Below, piece by piece: positions 54,337 through 62,880 of a stretch of DNA of 64,000 nucleotides. Made by a program: the position numbers and the translations under genes. This DNA is from Acidobacteriota bacterium (GTDB lineage: Bacteria > Acidobacteriota > Thermoanaerobaculia > Multivoradales > JBCCEF01): NCBI GenBank assembly GCA_039030395.1, contig JBCCEF010000017.1, positions 1 through 64,000 of the forward strand, written 5' to 3'. How positions within the stretch are numbered: position 1 is the first letter of the stretch; each line of letters opens with the position of its first letter. Under the pieces are notes generated by a model. That model worked only from the letters and a program-made list of their open reading frames with translations. It was not told the DNA's origin and ran no database searches.

Positions 54337-55785
54337 ATGACCCTCTGGCTTGCCCTTGGCGCCTACGCCCTGGCGGCTCTGTGGCTCGGCTGGCGGGCCG
54401 GCCGGGCCACCGCCGACCGTGAGCAGGGGGCCGAGTTCTGGACCGCCGGCCGCAGTCTCGGCGCCGGTTCCGTCGGGCTGTCGATCTCGGCGGGTTTCAT
54501 GTCCGTCTCCTGGTCCTGCGTTTACGCGGCGCAGCTTTTCTACGGCTGGGGCCTCGGCGCCCTGTGGCTGATCACCCTGCCGTGGCTGCTCAGCCTGTTG
54601 GGAATCTGGTGGCTCGCCCGGCGCTACCGCGACCTGCCGTCCTTCAGCCAGCCGGAGATGGTGGGGGAGCGATTCGGTCCCGTCGCCCGCCGGGCGGTGG
54701 CTTTCGCCGTGGCGGCGGTTTTCTTGATCTGGGGCGGCGCGGAAATCTACGTCGCCGCTTCGCTCCTGGCGCCGGGCCTCGGCGTGCCCGTGCCGCTGCT
54801 GATCGGCGGCATCACCCTGCTGGTGGCGGCCTATGCCACCCTCGGCGGATTTCGGGCGGTGGTGGCGACGGACAAGCTCCAATACGTGGTGGTGGCCTTC
54901 TATGTGCTCGCCGTGGCGGCGGTCGCCGCGCTGGCCTTGACGCGGATCGATGGTGGGTTTCTACCCGCGCCGGGCACCCTTGCCCCGACGAGCGGGCGTC
55001 CCTGGCACGATCTGTTGGCGCCGGGCGGCGCCGTGATCGCGCTGACCTTCGTCGCCTACCTGCCGGGCTGGTTGTTCGAAACGGATCTGTGGGTGCGGGT
55101 ACAGGCGGCGAAGGACAGCCGGGCCGCCCGGCGCGGGGTGCTGCTGGCGGGGGCGAACGCTCTCCTCTTCGTCGGCGTGCTGCCGCTCTTCATCGGCCTG
55201 GCCGCCCTCACCCTCTTCCCGACCGAGGGCGGCGCCGTGCCGGCGGTGCTCGGCAACGAAGGCGACGCCATCTTCGCCGCCTTGGTCGGCCGCTACGCCC
55301 CAGCCTGGCTGGCGGCGCCGGTGGCGGTGGGCTTGGTGGCGGCGGCGATGAGCACGATTGACACCTGCGCCAATGTCATGGCCCTGGCCATCGGCTACGA
55401 CCTGCTGGACCTCTCCGACCGCTCCGGCTCCCGCTGGCTCACCCTGGGCGTCCTCCTCGCCTGCGGCGTCTTCGCCCTGTTCACGGAATCCCTGTGGGAC
55501 CTCTTCTACCTCTCCGCCGGGATCCTCACCACCGCCGTCGCCTTCCCGGTGGCGGCAGTCTTCCTCCCCTGGGCCAAATCCTCCGGCGTCGCCGTCTCGT
55601 CGATCGCCGGCATGGCCGGCACGGTGCTGGCCTACTTCCTGGAAACCCGCGGCTTCCTCACCGCCATCCAACCCGCCTGGCTCGCCGACTCCGGCCTCGG
55701 CTACATCCTGTGGGGCATCCTGGCAGCGGCGGTGGGCTACGGCGTGGGGGCGCGAAGATCGGCATCGGCGGCTCAGGCCGGCTGA
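54337..55785 (+). CDS. Sodium:solute symporter family protein
   Basis: A membrane transporter of 482 residues with about 13 hydrophobic helices. SSS-family signs are FWTAGRSLGAGSVGLSISAGFMS near 30-55 and AAYATLGGFRAVVATDKLQYVV near 170. The solute is unknown. It is spaced 3 nt from the carboxypeptidase gene and is the last gene of the thiolase-led operon. Its 3' end overlaps the convergent SnoaL-like gene by 13 nt. Confidence 0.87.
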   Translation: MTLWLALGAYALAALWLGWRAGRATADREQGAEFWTAGRSLGAGSVGLSISAGFMSVSWSCVYAAQLFYGWGLGALWLITLPWLLSLLGIWWLARRYRDLPSFSQPEMVGERFGPVARRAVAFAVAAVFLIWGGAEIYVAASLLAPGLGVPVPLLIGGITLLVAAYATLGGFRAVVATDKLQYVVVAFYVLAVAAVAALALTRIDGGFLPAPGTLAPTSGRPWHDLLAPGGAVIALTFVAYLPGWLFETDLWVRVQAAKDSRAARRGVLLAGANALLFVGVLPLFIGLAALTLFPTEGGAVPAVLGNEGDAIFAALVGRYAPAWLAAPVAVGLVAAAMSTIDTCANVMALAIGYDLLDLSDRSGSRWLTLGVLLACGVFALFTESLWDLFYLSAGILTTAVAFPVAAVFLPWAKSSGVAVSSIAGMAGTVLAYFLETRGFLTAIQPAWLADSGLGYILWGILAAAVGYGVGARRSASAAQAG

Positions 55786-56348
55786 ACGCTCCCGTCGCCC
55801 GCCTCGAAGGTTTCCGCTCCTCGGATTCGCTCCGTGTTTTGCGCCGCCACGATGATCCAGTCGTCGTGTCCCTGACGCTCGGCGACGAACTGCAGCACGC
55901 CTTGCCGTTCCGTTGCCCGTCCGCCGCTGCGCGGGGTCTGGCCGGTCAGTTTCCAGCGGGCGTGGATCACCGCCACCGGCAGACCCAGGCGGCGGACTTC
56001 GACCTGCTCGATGTCGAGGCGAGCCTGTGCGAAGAAGACCTTGAAGCCGTAAGCGTGGGCCTTGCGGATGGCGTCGCGATCGCGCCACCACAGACCGACC
56101 ACGTTGACGAAGTCGGCGTTGTCGGCGAACAGGCCAGCCAGAGCTTCGGCGTCGTGGGCATTCCAGGCGTTGGCGAAACGGGCCGGTAGGTTGTGGGGTG
56201 CCGGCGGGTGATCCGGCTCTTCACCATTCGGGAGGTTCAGGCCCAAGCTCCAGGACCGCGGGTCACTCGCAGGGAAGCTCTCGTCGAGAGCCTCATCGAC
56301 CTCCGAATCTTCTCGCCTAGGGGAGGCGGGGTCGTCGTCTTCGGGCAA
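55773..56348 (-). CDS. SnoaL-like / DUF4440 (SgcJ/EcaC-type) protein
   Basis: A 191-residue protein. An acidic N-terminal tail with EVDEALDESFPASDPRSW precedes a cone-shaped NTF2/SnoaL fold (ARFANAWNAHDAEALAGLFA, GLWWRDRDAIRKAH, VAVIHARWKLTG, DDWIIVAAQNT). TTG 56348 was chosen because GGAG lies 5 nt upstream; GTG 56396 is an alternative. The fold is used by enzymes and by binding proteins, so no reaction can be named. It is convergent with the symporter. Confidence 0.75.
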   Translation of the reverse strand: MPEDDDPASPRREDSEVDEALDESFPASDPRSWSLGLNLPNGEEPDHPPAPHNLPARFANAWNAHDAEALAGLFADNADFVNVVGLWWRDRDAIRKAHAYGFKVFFAQARLDIEQVEVRRLGLPVAVIHARWKLTGQTPRSGGRATERQGVLQFVAERQGHDDWIIVAAQNTERIRGAETFEAGDGSVQPA

Positions 56349-56452
56349 GGTGTCTCCAGTTCGGTGGACTCGCCGGTCGACGACGGCGAGCGGCACGGCG
56401 GATTTTGGTGCCTGCGATGATGTTACCCGAGGTTCGTTTCGTCTCCCTCCCC

Positions 56453-57310
56453 CTACTTTGCCGCCGACGGGTTCTGCGCACCGTCCGGCGGCTTCCCGTC
56501 CGTCGTGGCTTCGGCGCCGTCGGCTCCCGCTCCCGCATCGCCCTCGTTCGGATTCGAATCCGGCGCCGGGGGATTCTTGCTGCTGTCCAAAGGGTCCGGG
56601 TCCGTCGCCGTTTTCTTCTCGGTCGGCGCCGCACCGATGCGGAAGTTCTTGACCCAATCGAGCACCGTCTGCCAGTTGAATCCCGAGAGAAAGGCGAGAG
56701 CCATGGGGGCGGCTTCGTTCTCGATCTCCGAACCCTTGGCGCCGGTCAGCACGAACAGACCCGCTTCGAGTAGCAGGAAGACGAAGGCCCCGAATAGGGC
56801 TCCGATAAAGGGAGCGCAGAAGTGGCCGAGGGCGAACTGGGGCAGGTAGGTGCCGCGGCCGACTTTGCGTGCAATCCAGTAGAGGCTTCGCAGCAGGGCA
56901 CCGAAGGCGCCCCAGCCGAAGGCGGCCAAGGGTACCGTCCAGATGGTCGAGGGCAAGTCGTCTACGAGGAGAGTGATCAGGGGTCTCCAGCCGAGGGCGA
57001 TGGCCAGGGTGACGAGAACCATCGGGGCCAGATAGGTGACCTCCCAGAGGCCATGCCGCCGAGCGTGCCACTTCCAATTCCGCGATCGAATCGCCTGGTC
57101 GAGCTGAATGGCTGCTTGGCTCAGCCGTTGTTCCGCTGCCGGGAAGTCTTCCTTGGCTGCTGCTTCCCGTGCCGAGCGCAGGGTGTCGAGAGCCTTGTTC
57201 ACGGACTGCTCGGCTTGGCCGCCGGGTTCCGAGGCGAGGCCTGAGTGGATGGCATGGGTGAGCTGCTTGTCGAGTTGAGCCGCAGACATTTGAAAGCCTT
57301 GGAGACCCAC
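56453..57310 (-). CDS. Membrane protein of unknown function
   Basis: A 285-residue protein. The soluble helical N-terminus (about 1-80, AQLDKQLTHAIHSGL and AKEDFPAAEQRLSQAAIQLDQ) is followed by four membrane helices (about 90-110, 125-145, 165-190 and 205-225) and an acidic Pro-rich tail. GTG 57310, two bases after the previous stop and preceded by GAGGAG, is chosen; ATG 57289 is possible. It forms a two-gene module with the gene before it. Function unknown. Confidence 0.65.
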   Translation of the reverse strand: MGLQGFQMSAAQLDKQLTHAIHSGLASEPGGQAEQSVNKALDTLRSAREAAAKEDFPAAEQRLSQAAIQLDQAIRSRNWKWHARRHGLWEVTYLAPMVLVTLAIALGWRPLITLLVDDLPSTIWTVPLAAFGWGAFGALLRSLYWIARKVGRGTYLPQFALGHFCAPFIGALFGAFVFLLLEAGLFVLTGAKGSEIENEAAPMALAFLSGFNWQTVLDWVKNFRIGAAPTEKKTATDPDPLDSSKNPPAPDSNPNEGDAGAGADGAEATTDGKPPDGAQNPSAAK

Positions 57311-57312
57311 GA

Positions 57313-57738
57313 CTAGTAAGTCTCCTCTGGAAGTGCGGTGTCGGCACCGGTAATCCGCATCTCGAAGGTTTCGTCAAGGCGAGCCATTCGTTGGGCTTGC
57401 TGCCTCAGGTTGTTTCGAAGAACGGCTTCGAGCTCGTCGGTGCTGGCACTCGCCTCGATGATCCTGGCGACGTCTTCGCAATCGCGGTCAGCTTCTGTGC
57501 AGAGCGCATAGGCGATCGTCCGCACATCGCCACCCCCAGAGTCGTTTGGCAAGCGCAGGGAAAGATCTCGCAGGCCCTTCACAATCTTGCGCTGCTGCTC
57601 AGCGGGCCGGTCTCTGACCTTGTGATGGTTGAGGTAGTTGGAGGCTTCGACCCAGAAGGACTGGTGGATGCGCTGAGGCTCGGTGCCTGCGCCAATAGCC
57701 TGCGCCAGCTCCGACGGCTTCATGTCACTCGGTTTCAT
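57313..57738 (-). CDS. Small soluble hypothetical protein paired with membrane protein
   Basis: A 141-residue, mainly helical and charged protein with a hydrophilic N-terminus (MKPSDMKPSELAQAIGAG) and no membrane segment. ATG 57738 follows GGGGAG by 5 nt. Segments such as GDVRTIAYALCTEADRDCEDVARIIEASAS resemble small helical effector-associated domains, but I cannot name a family. The two cysteines are close together. It is translated just ahead of the four-helix membrane protein, which suggests a shared complex. Confidence 0.6.
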   Translation of the reverse strand: MKPSDMKPSELAQAIGAGTEPQRIHQSFWVEASNYLNHHKVRDRPAEQQRKIVKGLRDLSLRLPNDSGGGDVRTIAYALCTEADRDCEDVARIIEASASTDELEAVLRNNLRQQAQRMARLDETFEMRITGADTALPEETY

Positions 57739-57925
57739 GATGTCTCCCCGTTTTGAGTTGTGGCTCGGGCCTTCCTGCGAGTCCAACCTTCAGAGACGGA
57801 CTTTCGACGCTTTTTTGCGGCGACGGACGGTTCGAGGGTGGCCGTCGACGACGAAGCACCGTAGGCGGAAACTCTCTCGAGACACTCGATCTCGATGACC
57901 TCCGAGGGTGTCGTAGGTCGATGTT

Positions 57926-57952
57926 TTGATGTTCCAATCTTGATGCTAAGAT
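57926..57952 (+). promoter_or_regulatory. Possible promoter of the VapBC operon
   Basis: TTGATG (57926-57931) and TAAGAT (57947-57952) are 15 nt apart, somewhat short. The expected start falls at about the ATG at 57959, so the antitoxin mRNA would be leaderless. The region contains short repeats of TTGATG that could bind the antitoxin. Confidence 0.35.
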
Positions 57953-57958
57953 GTCTCC

Positions 57959-58228
57959 ATGCGCACCACGCTCACGCTGGAAGACGACCTCGCGGAGGCC
58001 TTGAAGGAGGAGGCCCATCGTGCGGGTCACTCTTTCAAGCGCACGGTGAACGAAGTCCTGCGCGCGGGCCTGGCGGCACGACGAGCTCCGAAAGCTCGTA
58101 AGGCCTATCGCTTGCGACCGGCGTCGCTGGGAGGGCCACTTCCGGGAATCGATATCGATCGTGCTCTGCGCCTCGCCGATGCCTTGGAGGACGAGGCGCT
58201 GATGCGAAAGCTGGAGCAGCGCAAGTGA
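57959..58228 (+). CDS. vapB: VapB-like antitoxin, ribbon-helix-helix
   Basis: An 89-residue antitoxin. The N-terminal ribbon-helix-helix (RTTLTLEDDLAEALKEEA, FKRTVNEVLRAGLAA, about 2-45) binds DNA and represses the operon. The C-terminal part (about 60-89, LRLADALEDEALMRKLE) would bind and block the toxin. The start follows the promoter directly. Its stop overlaps the toxin start (GTGA), so translation is coupled. Confidence 0.8.
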   Translation: MRTTLTLEDDLAEALKEEAHRAGHSFKRTVNEVLRAGLAARRAPKARKAYRLRPASLGGPLPGIDIDRALRLADALEDEALMRKLEQRK

Positions 58229-58668
58229 TCCTCGTTGACGCCAACGTCCTGATCTACGCGGTGGACTCAGACTCCGCACACCATGAGAGCTCTCGGCGCT
58301 GGCTGGAAGAGGCCCTGAGCGGTACCGAACCGGTGGGATTCGCTTGGGTGGTCCTGCTGGCTTTTCTGCGCATCACCACGCGGCCCGGCATTCTCCACCG
58401 GCCGCTGGAACTTGAGATGGCGATGGCGTATGTCGATTCTTGGCTCGCCCAGCCCTATGCCGATGCGCTTCCGGCCGAGGCGAATCACTGGCCGCTGCTG
58501 CGTAGCCTGATCCGTTCGGCCGGGACGGCCGGAAACCTGTCGTCCGATGCCCACCTGGCGGCTCTTGCCGTCGGGCGGGGCGCTCGCGTCTGTTCGACGG
58601 ATCGCGATTTTCTGCGCTTCGTCGGGCTCGAGGTGATCCATCCGGCGGCTGTTCCCCGCGGCGACTAG
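58225..58668 (+). CDS. vapC: VapC-like PIN-domain toxin
   Basis: A 147-residue PIN-domain ribonuclease. The conserved acids lie in ILVDANVLIYAVD near 4, in the middle region, in NLSSDAHLAALAV near 106, and STDRDFLRF near 125. Such toxins cut tRNA or rRNA when free of the antitoxin. GTG 58225 overlaps the antitoxin stop. A YbaK-like gene starts 4 nt downstream and may be cotranscribed. Confidence 0.85.
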   Translation: MILVDANVLIYAVDSDSAHHESSRRWLEEALSGTEPVGFAWVVLLAFLRITTRPGILHRPLELEMAMAYVDSWLAQPYADALPAEANHWPLLRSLIRSAGTAGNLSSDAHLAALAVGRGARVCSTDRDFLRFVGLEVIHPAAVPRGD

Positions 58669-58672
58669 GGCG

Positions 58673-59143
58673 ATGTCCGAGCCGGTACTCGAACGCATTC
58701 TGTCGCTGCTCGAGGCGCGTAGTGTTGACTACGAGCGGATCGACCATCCGCCGGCGTCATCGGCTGTCGAGGCGGCGGAGCTGCGCGGCACGCCGATCGA
58801 TCTAGGGGTGAAGGCGATCTTCTTCAAGATAGACTCGGTGTTCGCGATTTTTGCGCTGAGCGCCGAGCGCTCTCTCCAGTCGTCGAAAATCGCCCGGGCC
58901 CTGAAGGTGCGTCGGCTACGCTTCGCCCACGGCGATGAACTGCGGGAGATGACGGGACTGCTACCGGGCGCCGTACCGCCCTTCGGCGAGCCGGTCTTGC
59001 CCTTTCCGCTCTACCTCGATCCGTCCGTTCTAGAGCGCGAGTCGCTGGTGTTCACTGCCGGTTCTCGCGACACGTCCCTGTGCCTCGCGACCGTTGACTA
59101 TCGGAAGGTGGCGCGGCCCGAGGTATTTCCATTCGCTCGGTGA
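58673..59143 (+). CDS. YbaK/ProX-type aminoacyl-tRNA deacylase
   Basis: A 156-residue domain of the YbaK family, which removes wrongly charged amino acids from tRNA (for example Cys- or Ala-tRNAPro). Family signs are YERIDHPPASSAVEAAELRG near 20, KAIFFKID near 45 with the catalytic lysine, and GLLPGAVPPFGEPVLPFPLYLD near 98. The specific tRNA cannot be told from sequence alone. It is closely spaced with vapC, an odd but possibly chance link to tRNA quality. Confidence 0.82.
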   Translation: MSEPVLERILSLLEARSVDYERIDHPPASSAVEAAELRGTPIDLGVKAIFFKIDSVFAIFALSAERSLQSSKIARALKVRRLRFAHGDELREMTGLLPGAVPPFGEPVLPFPLYLDPSVLERESLVFTAGSRDTSLCLATVDYRKVARPEVFPFAR

Positions 59144-59168
59144 GGATTGGCGGGAAGGCGAAACGGGC

Positions 59169-59444
59169 TCAGCCGTTGGTGCCGAAGCGTTTGGCGGCCC
59201 GAGCGCGAGCCTTTTCCGCTTCCACCTCCCGGTCCCGCGGTTCGGCCCTCGTGACCAGCGAATCGACAAGCTGCCGAGTGACGTCGGCGATCTGGTCAAT
59301 GGCTTGCTCGAAGGGCTCGGCATTGGTCCGCGAAGGCCGGGTGAAGCCGCTGACCTTGCGCACGAATTGCAGGGAGGCGGCCCGAATCTCGTCGTCCGTG
59401 GCCGGCGGCTCGAAGTTGAACAAGGGGCGAATGTTGCGGCACAT
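59169..59444 (-). CDS. DUF2277-family protein
   Basis: A 91-residue protein beginning MCRNIRPLFNFEPPATDDEI, the hallmark of DUF2277. AGGAGG lies 8 nt before ATG 59444. The conserved N-terminal Cys-Arg-Asn may bind metal or nucleotide, but the family role is unknown. It is convergent with the YbaK-like gene and divergent from the CadC-like regulator. Confidence 0.85.
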   Translation of the reverse strand: MCRNIRPLFNFEPPATDDEIRAASLQFVRKVSGFTRPSRTNAEPFEQAIDQIADVTRQLVDSLVTRAEPRDREVEAEKARARAAKRFGTNG

Positions 59445-59610
59445 TTTCCGTTCCTCCTGAGATCCAACGTAAAGCTTCGCAGCTCGGGTGGTCAAGGGAG
59501 GATCTTGATTCTTGGGTCGTACTGGATTCTGCCTTCGGCCGAGGCAGTGAAATTGCAGGGGAACCTGGACTATGCTCTCGAGGCATAGAAACTCCGAGGA
59601 GTAATTGGGT

Positions 59611-62601
59611 ATGACCAGACTTCCTAGAGATTCGACTCCGTTTTGTCTCGGCGACTGGACCGTCGATCCGACCGGCGGCACCCTGCGCCGGGGAAAGACC
59701 GTGCGGCGACTGCGTCCGCAGGAGATGGAGCTCCTCAAGGTTCTGGTGGCTCGAGAGGGTCAGGTGGTAACCCGGGAGGAATTGCTGGATGCGGTGTGGG
59801 GCGAGATCGCCGTGGAAGAGAGCGCGTTGTCGAGGTGTGTTTCACTCATTCGGAAGGGCCTTGGAGATCGAGTTCGCAGGCCTTTGTACATCGAGACGGT
59901 GCCGAAGCGCGGCTATCGGCTGATCGCGGAGGTCGGTCCGGCGCCCTCGGTCGATGAGTCGGAGCTCCCGGCGGCGGACAAGTCTTCTCCTGTCGTCGGA
60001 CCGAAACGCCGGGTCCCATCCGATCCCTCTCGTCGGCGAGGGGTCGCGATGCTGGTGGCCGCGGTGGTGCTAGCGATTGTAGGTGCCCGCTGGATCGCCA
60101 CCGTTTTGCCGTCGGCTTCCTCGGGAAGCGCCTCGGCGGCGTCCGAATCCGAGGTACCCGTGGCCCTCCCCACCTTAGTGGTACCGGCGTTTCGTAATCT
60201 GGCCGAGGTACCGGAGCACGACTGGTTGTCCGAAGGACTGGCGGAGATGCTGGCGACCGAGTTGGCGTTCTCGCCGCGCATTCATCTTGTGCCGCGGGAG
60301 CTTTTGTACTTGCGCGAGTGGGAAGGCTATGGCGGCACCGAGGCTCGCGGCCTGGGAGCGGACTGGATCCTGCGCGGAGCGTTCTTGCTGGAGGACCGCG
60401 ACGGTACCGTGCGCCTGGACCTGAAATTGGTGAACGCGAACACCGAACGAATGTTTGCGGTGCCCACCCAAGCCGGTGCGCGGAAGGACCTTGCAATCCT
60501 GGTCGGCGAAGCCGGCCGTGCGGCGCGTCGCAGCCTCGCCCAAGTCTTGGCCGGCGAGGGAGCGGCCCTCGCCGAGGACGGATCGGTTCCCACCCCCGCC
60601 TCCGATCCGGGAGCCGTGCGGCTCTATGTGGAGGCCATGGCTCTGCTCGGGAGCTACCGACCCAAGGAGGCGCGAGACACCCTAGGCGATGCCCTCGCCA
60701 AGGCACCGAATCAACCCTTCATGCAGCTCGCATTGGCGGATAGCTGGCGGAGCCTCGGCCGCCAGGAGGATGCCGTGGCGGCGGCGGACGGGGCTCGCTC
60801 CTCGGCTGAGGCGCTACCCCGGCATCAGCGCCTGTGGGTCGAGGCGCGCGCCCAGGGCATGGCCTCTCGATGGATCGAAGCGGCGGCGCTCTACCGAGAA
60901 CTCTGGGATGCCTACCCCGGTAATCTGGAGTTTGGCCTGGACCTGGTCGGCGCCTTGCGCGGAGCGCGGGACTTTCCGGCGGCCCTCGAAGCGCTGGCGG
61001 AGGTGCGCGGCCGAGCCGAACCGCATGCCGTGGATCCTCGCGTGGACTACGAAGAAGCTTCGACGGCGCGGCTGATGGGAGAGCACCAACGGGCAGCCGA
61101 GGCAGCCCGTCGCGCCCTCGCCCGGTCCGTTGGTCCCGAACCTTCTAGGCTGACCGCTCGTGCGACTCTGATCGTGGCTCAGAGTCTTTATGCGATGGAT
61201 CAGCCGGCCGAGGCAGCCGAGCAGATGGATCTCGCCATGGAGTCGTTCCGTCGCTTGGGAGACCGCCGAAGCCTGGCCTGGGCGCAGGCGAGCCGCGGCA
61301 ACTGGCGATACCACGAGGGCCGGCTTGACGAGGCCGCTGAACAGCTGGAGGAGAGCATCGCTTCCTTCGAGGACCTCGGAGATCAACTTGGGGTGTCCGT
61401 GGCGACCCGGCACCTCGCCCAGGTGTGGCTCGCGCAGGGGCACAGCGACCAAGCCTTCGAGGTGCTGGAGGAATGCCTGGAATTCGCTCGCCGGACGAAC
61501 GATCTCTTCGAGCAGGCCCAGCATCTCAACGCCATCGGCATTGCCCACAATCAACTCGGCCGCCCGGAGGAGGCGATCGCCGCGTACAGCGAAGCGCACG
61601 TCCTCTATCGCCGCAGCGGCAACCGGGAGATGGAAGCCATCACCCTCTACAACGTGGCGACGGTGATCCAGTCCCGAGGGCGTATTGCCGACGCGGCGGA
61701 GAGGTTTCGCCAGGCGGCGATCAGTTTTCGCCATCTGGAGAACGACTACGCTCTGGCGACAGTGCAGCATGCGCTGGCGCTGGTGGCGCGGTACGAGGGA
61801 AATCTGTCCGAGGCCGAGGCGGCGGTGCAGGGCACCGAGAGCTTTGCTCGTCGGGTCGGCAATCACCGGCTCCTGGCGCAGGCCCTCATCGGCCGGCTAA
61901 CGTTCCAGATCGAGCGCGGCCGTTGGCAAGAAGCACGGCAAATCTTGGCGGAGGTCGACGACGTGCTCGCGCAGCTCGGCGACGCCGGCTACCGGGCCGA
62001 AGGGCTGCGTTTTCGGTACCAGTTGCAGCTCGCAGCGGGTGAATTCGTGGAGGCTGAAGAGGCCGTTCGCCGAGCCCTGGACTTCGCCCGGGAGCACGAC
62101 CTACCCACCGACCTGGCTTACGACGCACTGGCTTCGGCTCTAGTGGCTCAGGGGCGGGTCGAAGAAGCGGCCGCCGCTCTGGCGCGGAGCGGCTCTCTGG
62201 AGGGCCGCGGTTTCGATCCCCTTGAACGGCGGCTGCTGGCGGCGCGCATCGCCAGCGCCGACGGGCGACCGGAAGATGCGCGCAATCTGCTGGCCGGCGT
62301 GCAGCAATTTGCCACCGAAGGCGGCAACTGGCTGCTGCGGATCCAAGCCGAAGCCGCCCTGGCGGAGTTGGACCTCCGTGGATCCGAAGATCAAGAGGCT
62401 CGCCAGCGCCTTGCAGCCTTGGAAGACCAGGCCCGCGAAAAGGGCTTCACGAGTCTCGCGGCGCGCATCGCCGGTTGGGCAGAAAAAAGGGTGGGGCGCC
62501 GGAAGACGCCCCGGAGGAGGACTGCAAGCCTTACGATCAGTGGCGGTCCGTCGGTCCGTCGGTCGCCAGATCGAGGAAGCGATGACTTGCCGCCGGCGTG
62601 A
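59611..62601 (+). CDS. CadC-like winged-helix regulator with TM helix and long TPR domain
   Basis: A 996-residue membrane-bound regulator. The N-terminal OmpR/PhoB-type winged helix (about 10-105) shows LRPQEMELLKVLVARE, VTREELLDAVWGE and YIETVPKRGYRLIAEV. One membrane helix lies near 147-168. The outer part has a FlgO/TolB-like segment near 190-310 (LPTLVVPAFRNLAEVPEHDWLSEGL in shortened form: DWLSEGLAEMLATELA) followed by about ten TPR-like repeats. ATG 59611 follows GAGGAG. Such proteins are abundant in Acidobacteriota. The target genes are unknown. Confidence 0.88.
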   Translation: MTRLPRDSTPFCLGDWTVDPTGGTLRRGKTVRRLRPQEMELLKVLVAREGQVVTREELLDAVWGEIAVEESALSRCVSLIRKGLGDRVRRPLYIETVPKRGYRLIAEVGPAPSVDESELPAADKSSPVVGPKRRVPSDPSRRRGVAMLVAAVVLAIVGARWIATVLPSASSGSASAASESEVPVALPTLVVPAFRNLAEVPEHDWLSEGLAEMLATELAFSPRIHLVPRELLYLREWEGYGGTEARGLGADWILRGAFLLEDRDGTVRLDLKLVNANTERMFAVPTQAGARKDLAILVGEAGRAARRSLAQVLAGEGAALAEDGSVPTPASDPGAVRLYVEAMALLGSYRPKEARDTLGDALAKAPNQPFMQLALADSWRSLGRQEDAVAAADGARSSAEALPRHQRLWVEARAQGMASRWIEAAALYRELWDAYPGNLEFGLDLVGALRGARDFPAALEALAEVRGRAEPHAVDPRVDYEEASTARLMGEHQRAAEAARRALARSVGPEPSRLTARATLIVAQSLYAMDQPAEAAEQMDLAMESFRRLGDRRSLAWAQASRGNWRYHEGRLDEAAEQLEESIASFEDLGDQLGVSVATRHLAQVWLAQGHSDQAFEVLEECLEFARRTNDLFEQAQHLNAIGIAHNQLGRPEEAIAAYSEAHVLYRRSGNREMEAITLYNVATVIQSRGRIADAAERFRQAAISFRHLENDYALATVQHALALVARYEGNLSEAEAAVQGTESFARRVGNHRLLAQALIGRLTFQIERGRWQEARQILAEVDDVLAQLGDAGYRAEGLRFRYQLQLAAGEFVEAEEAVRRALDFAREHDLPTDLAYDALASALVAQGRVEEAAAALARSGSLEGRGFDPLERRLLAARIASADGRPEDARNLLAGVQQFATEGGNWLLRIQAEAALAELDLRGSEDQEARQRLAALEDQAREKGFTSLAARIAGWAEKRVGRRKTPRRRTASLTISGGPSVRRSPDRGSDDLPPA

Positions 62602-62880
62602 TCGTCGGACCGAGATTCCCCTCCAGGGCGGCGCCGTTGGTCACCGCAATCGAGCCGCGTCGGGCATCGCGGGGCGGGCGAAGTCTCCGTAAAATGTCTG
62701 CGGGGTGCAGGAAAAACCTTTGAGAAGCCTTCGATTTTTCTTCGCATTCTCTCCGACGGGTAGGGGGATGTCGGAGGGATGTCGGAGTCGCGGCCGATCG
62801 AGGCCGGCGAGTAGACTGGGCGTCACAACGACTCACTGTCGAACGTTGTCCCCTCGCGAACCGTTCCGGAGACGAAGTCC

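Noticed and set aside
62482-62512. Hairpin GGGGCG/CGCCCC with an A run near the end of the CadC-like gene
   Set aside because: It lies inside the coding frame; on the minus strand it would look like a terminator, but no minus-strand gene lies upstream to use it.
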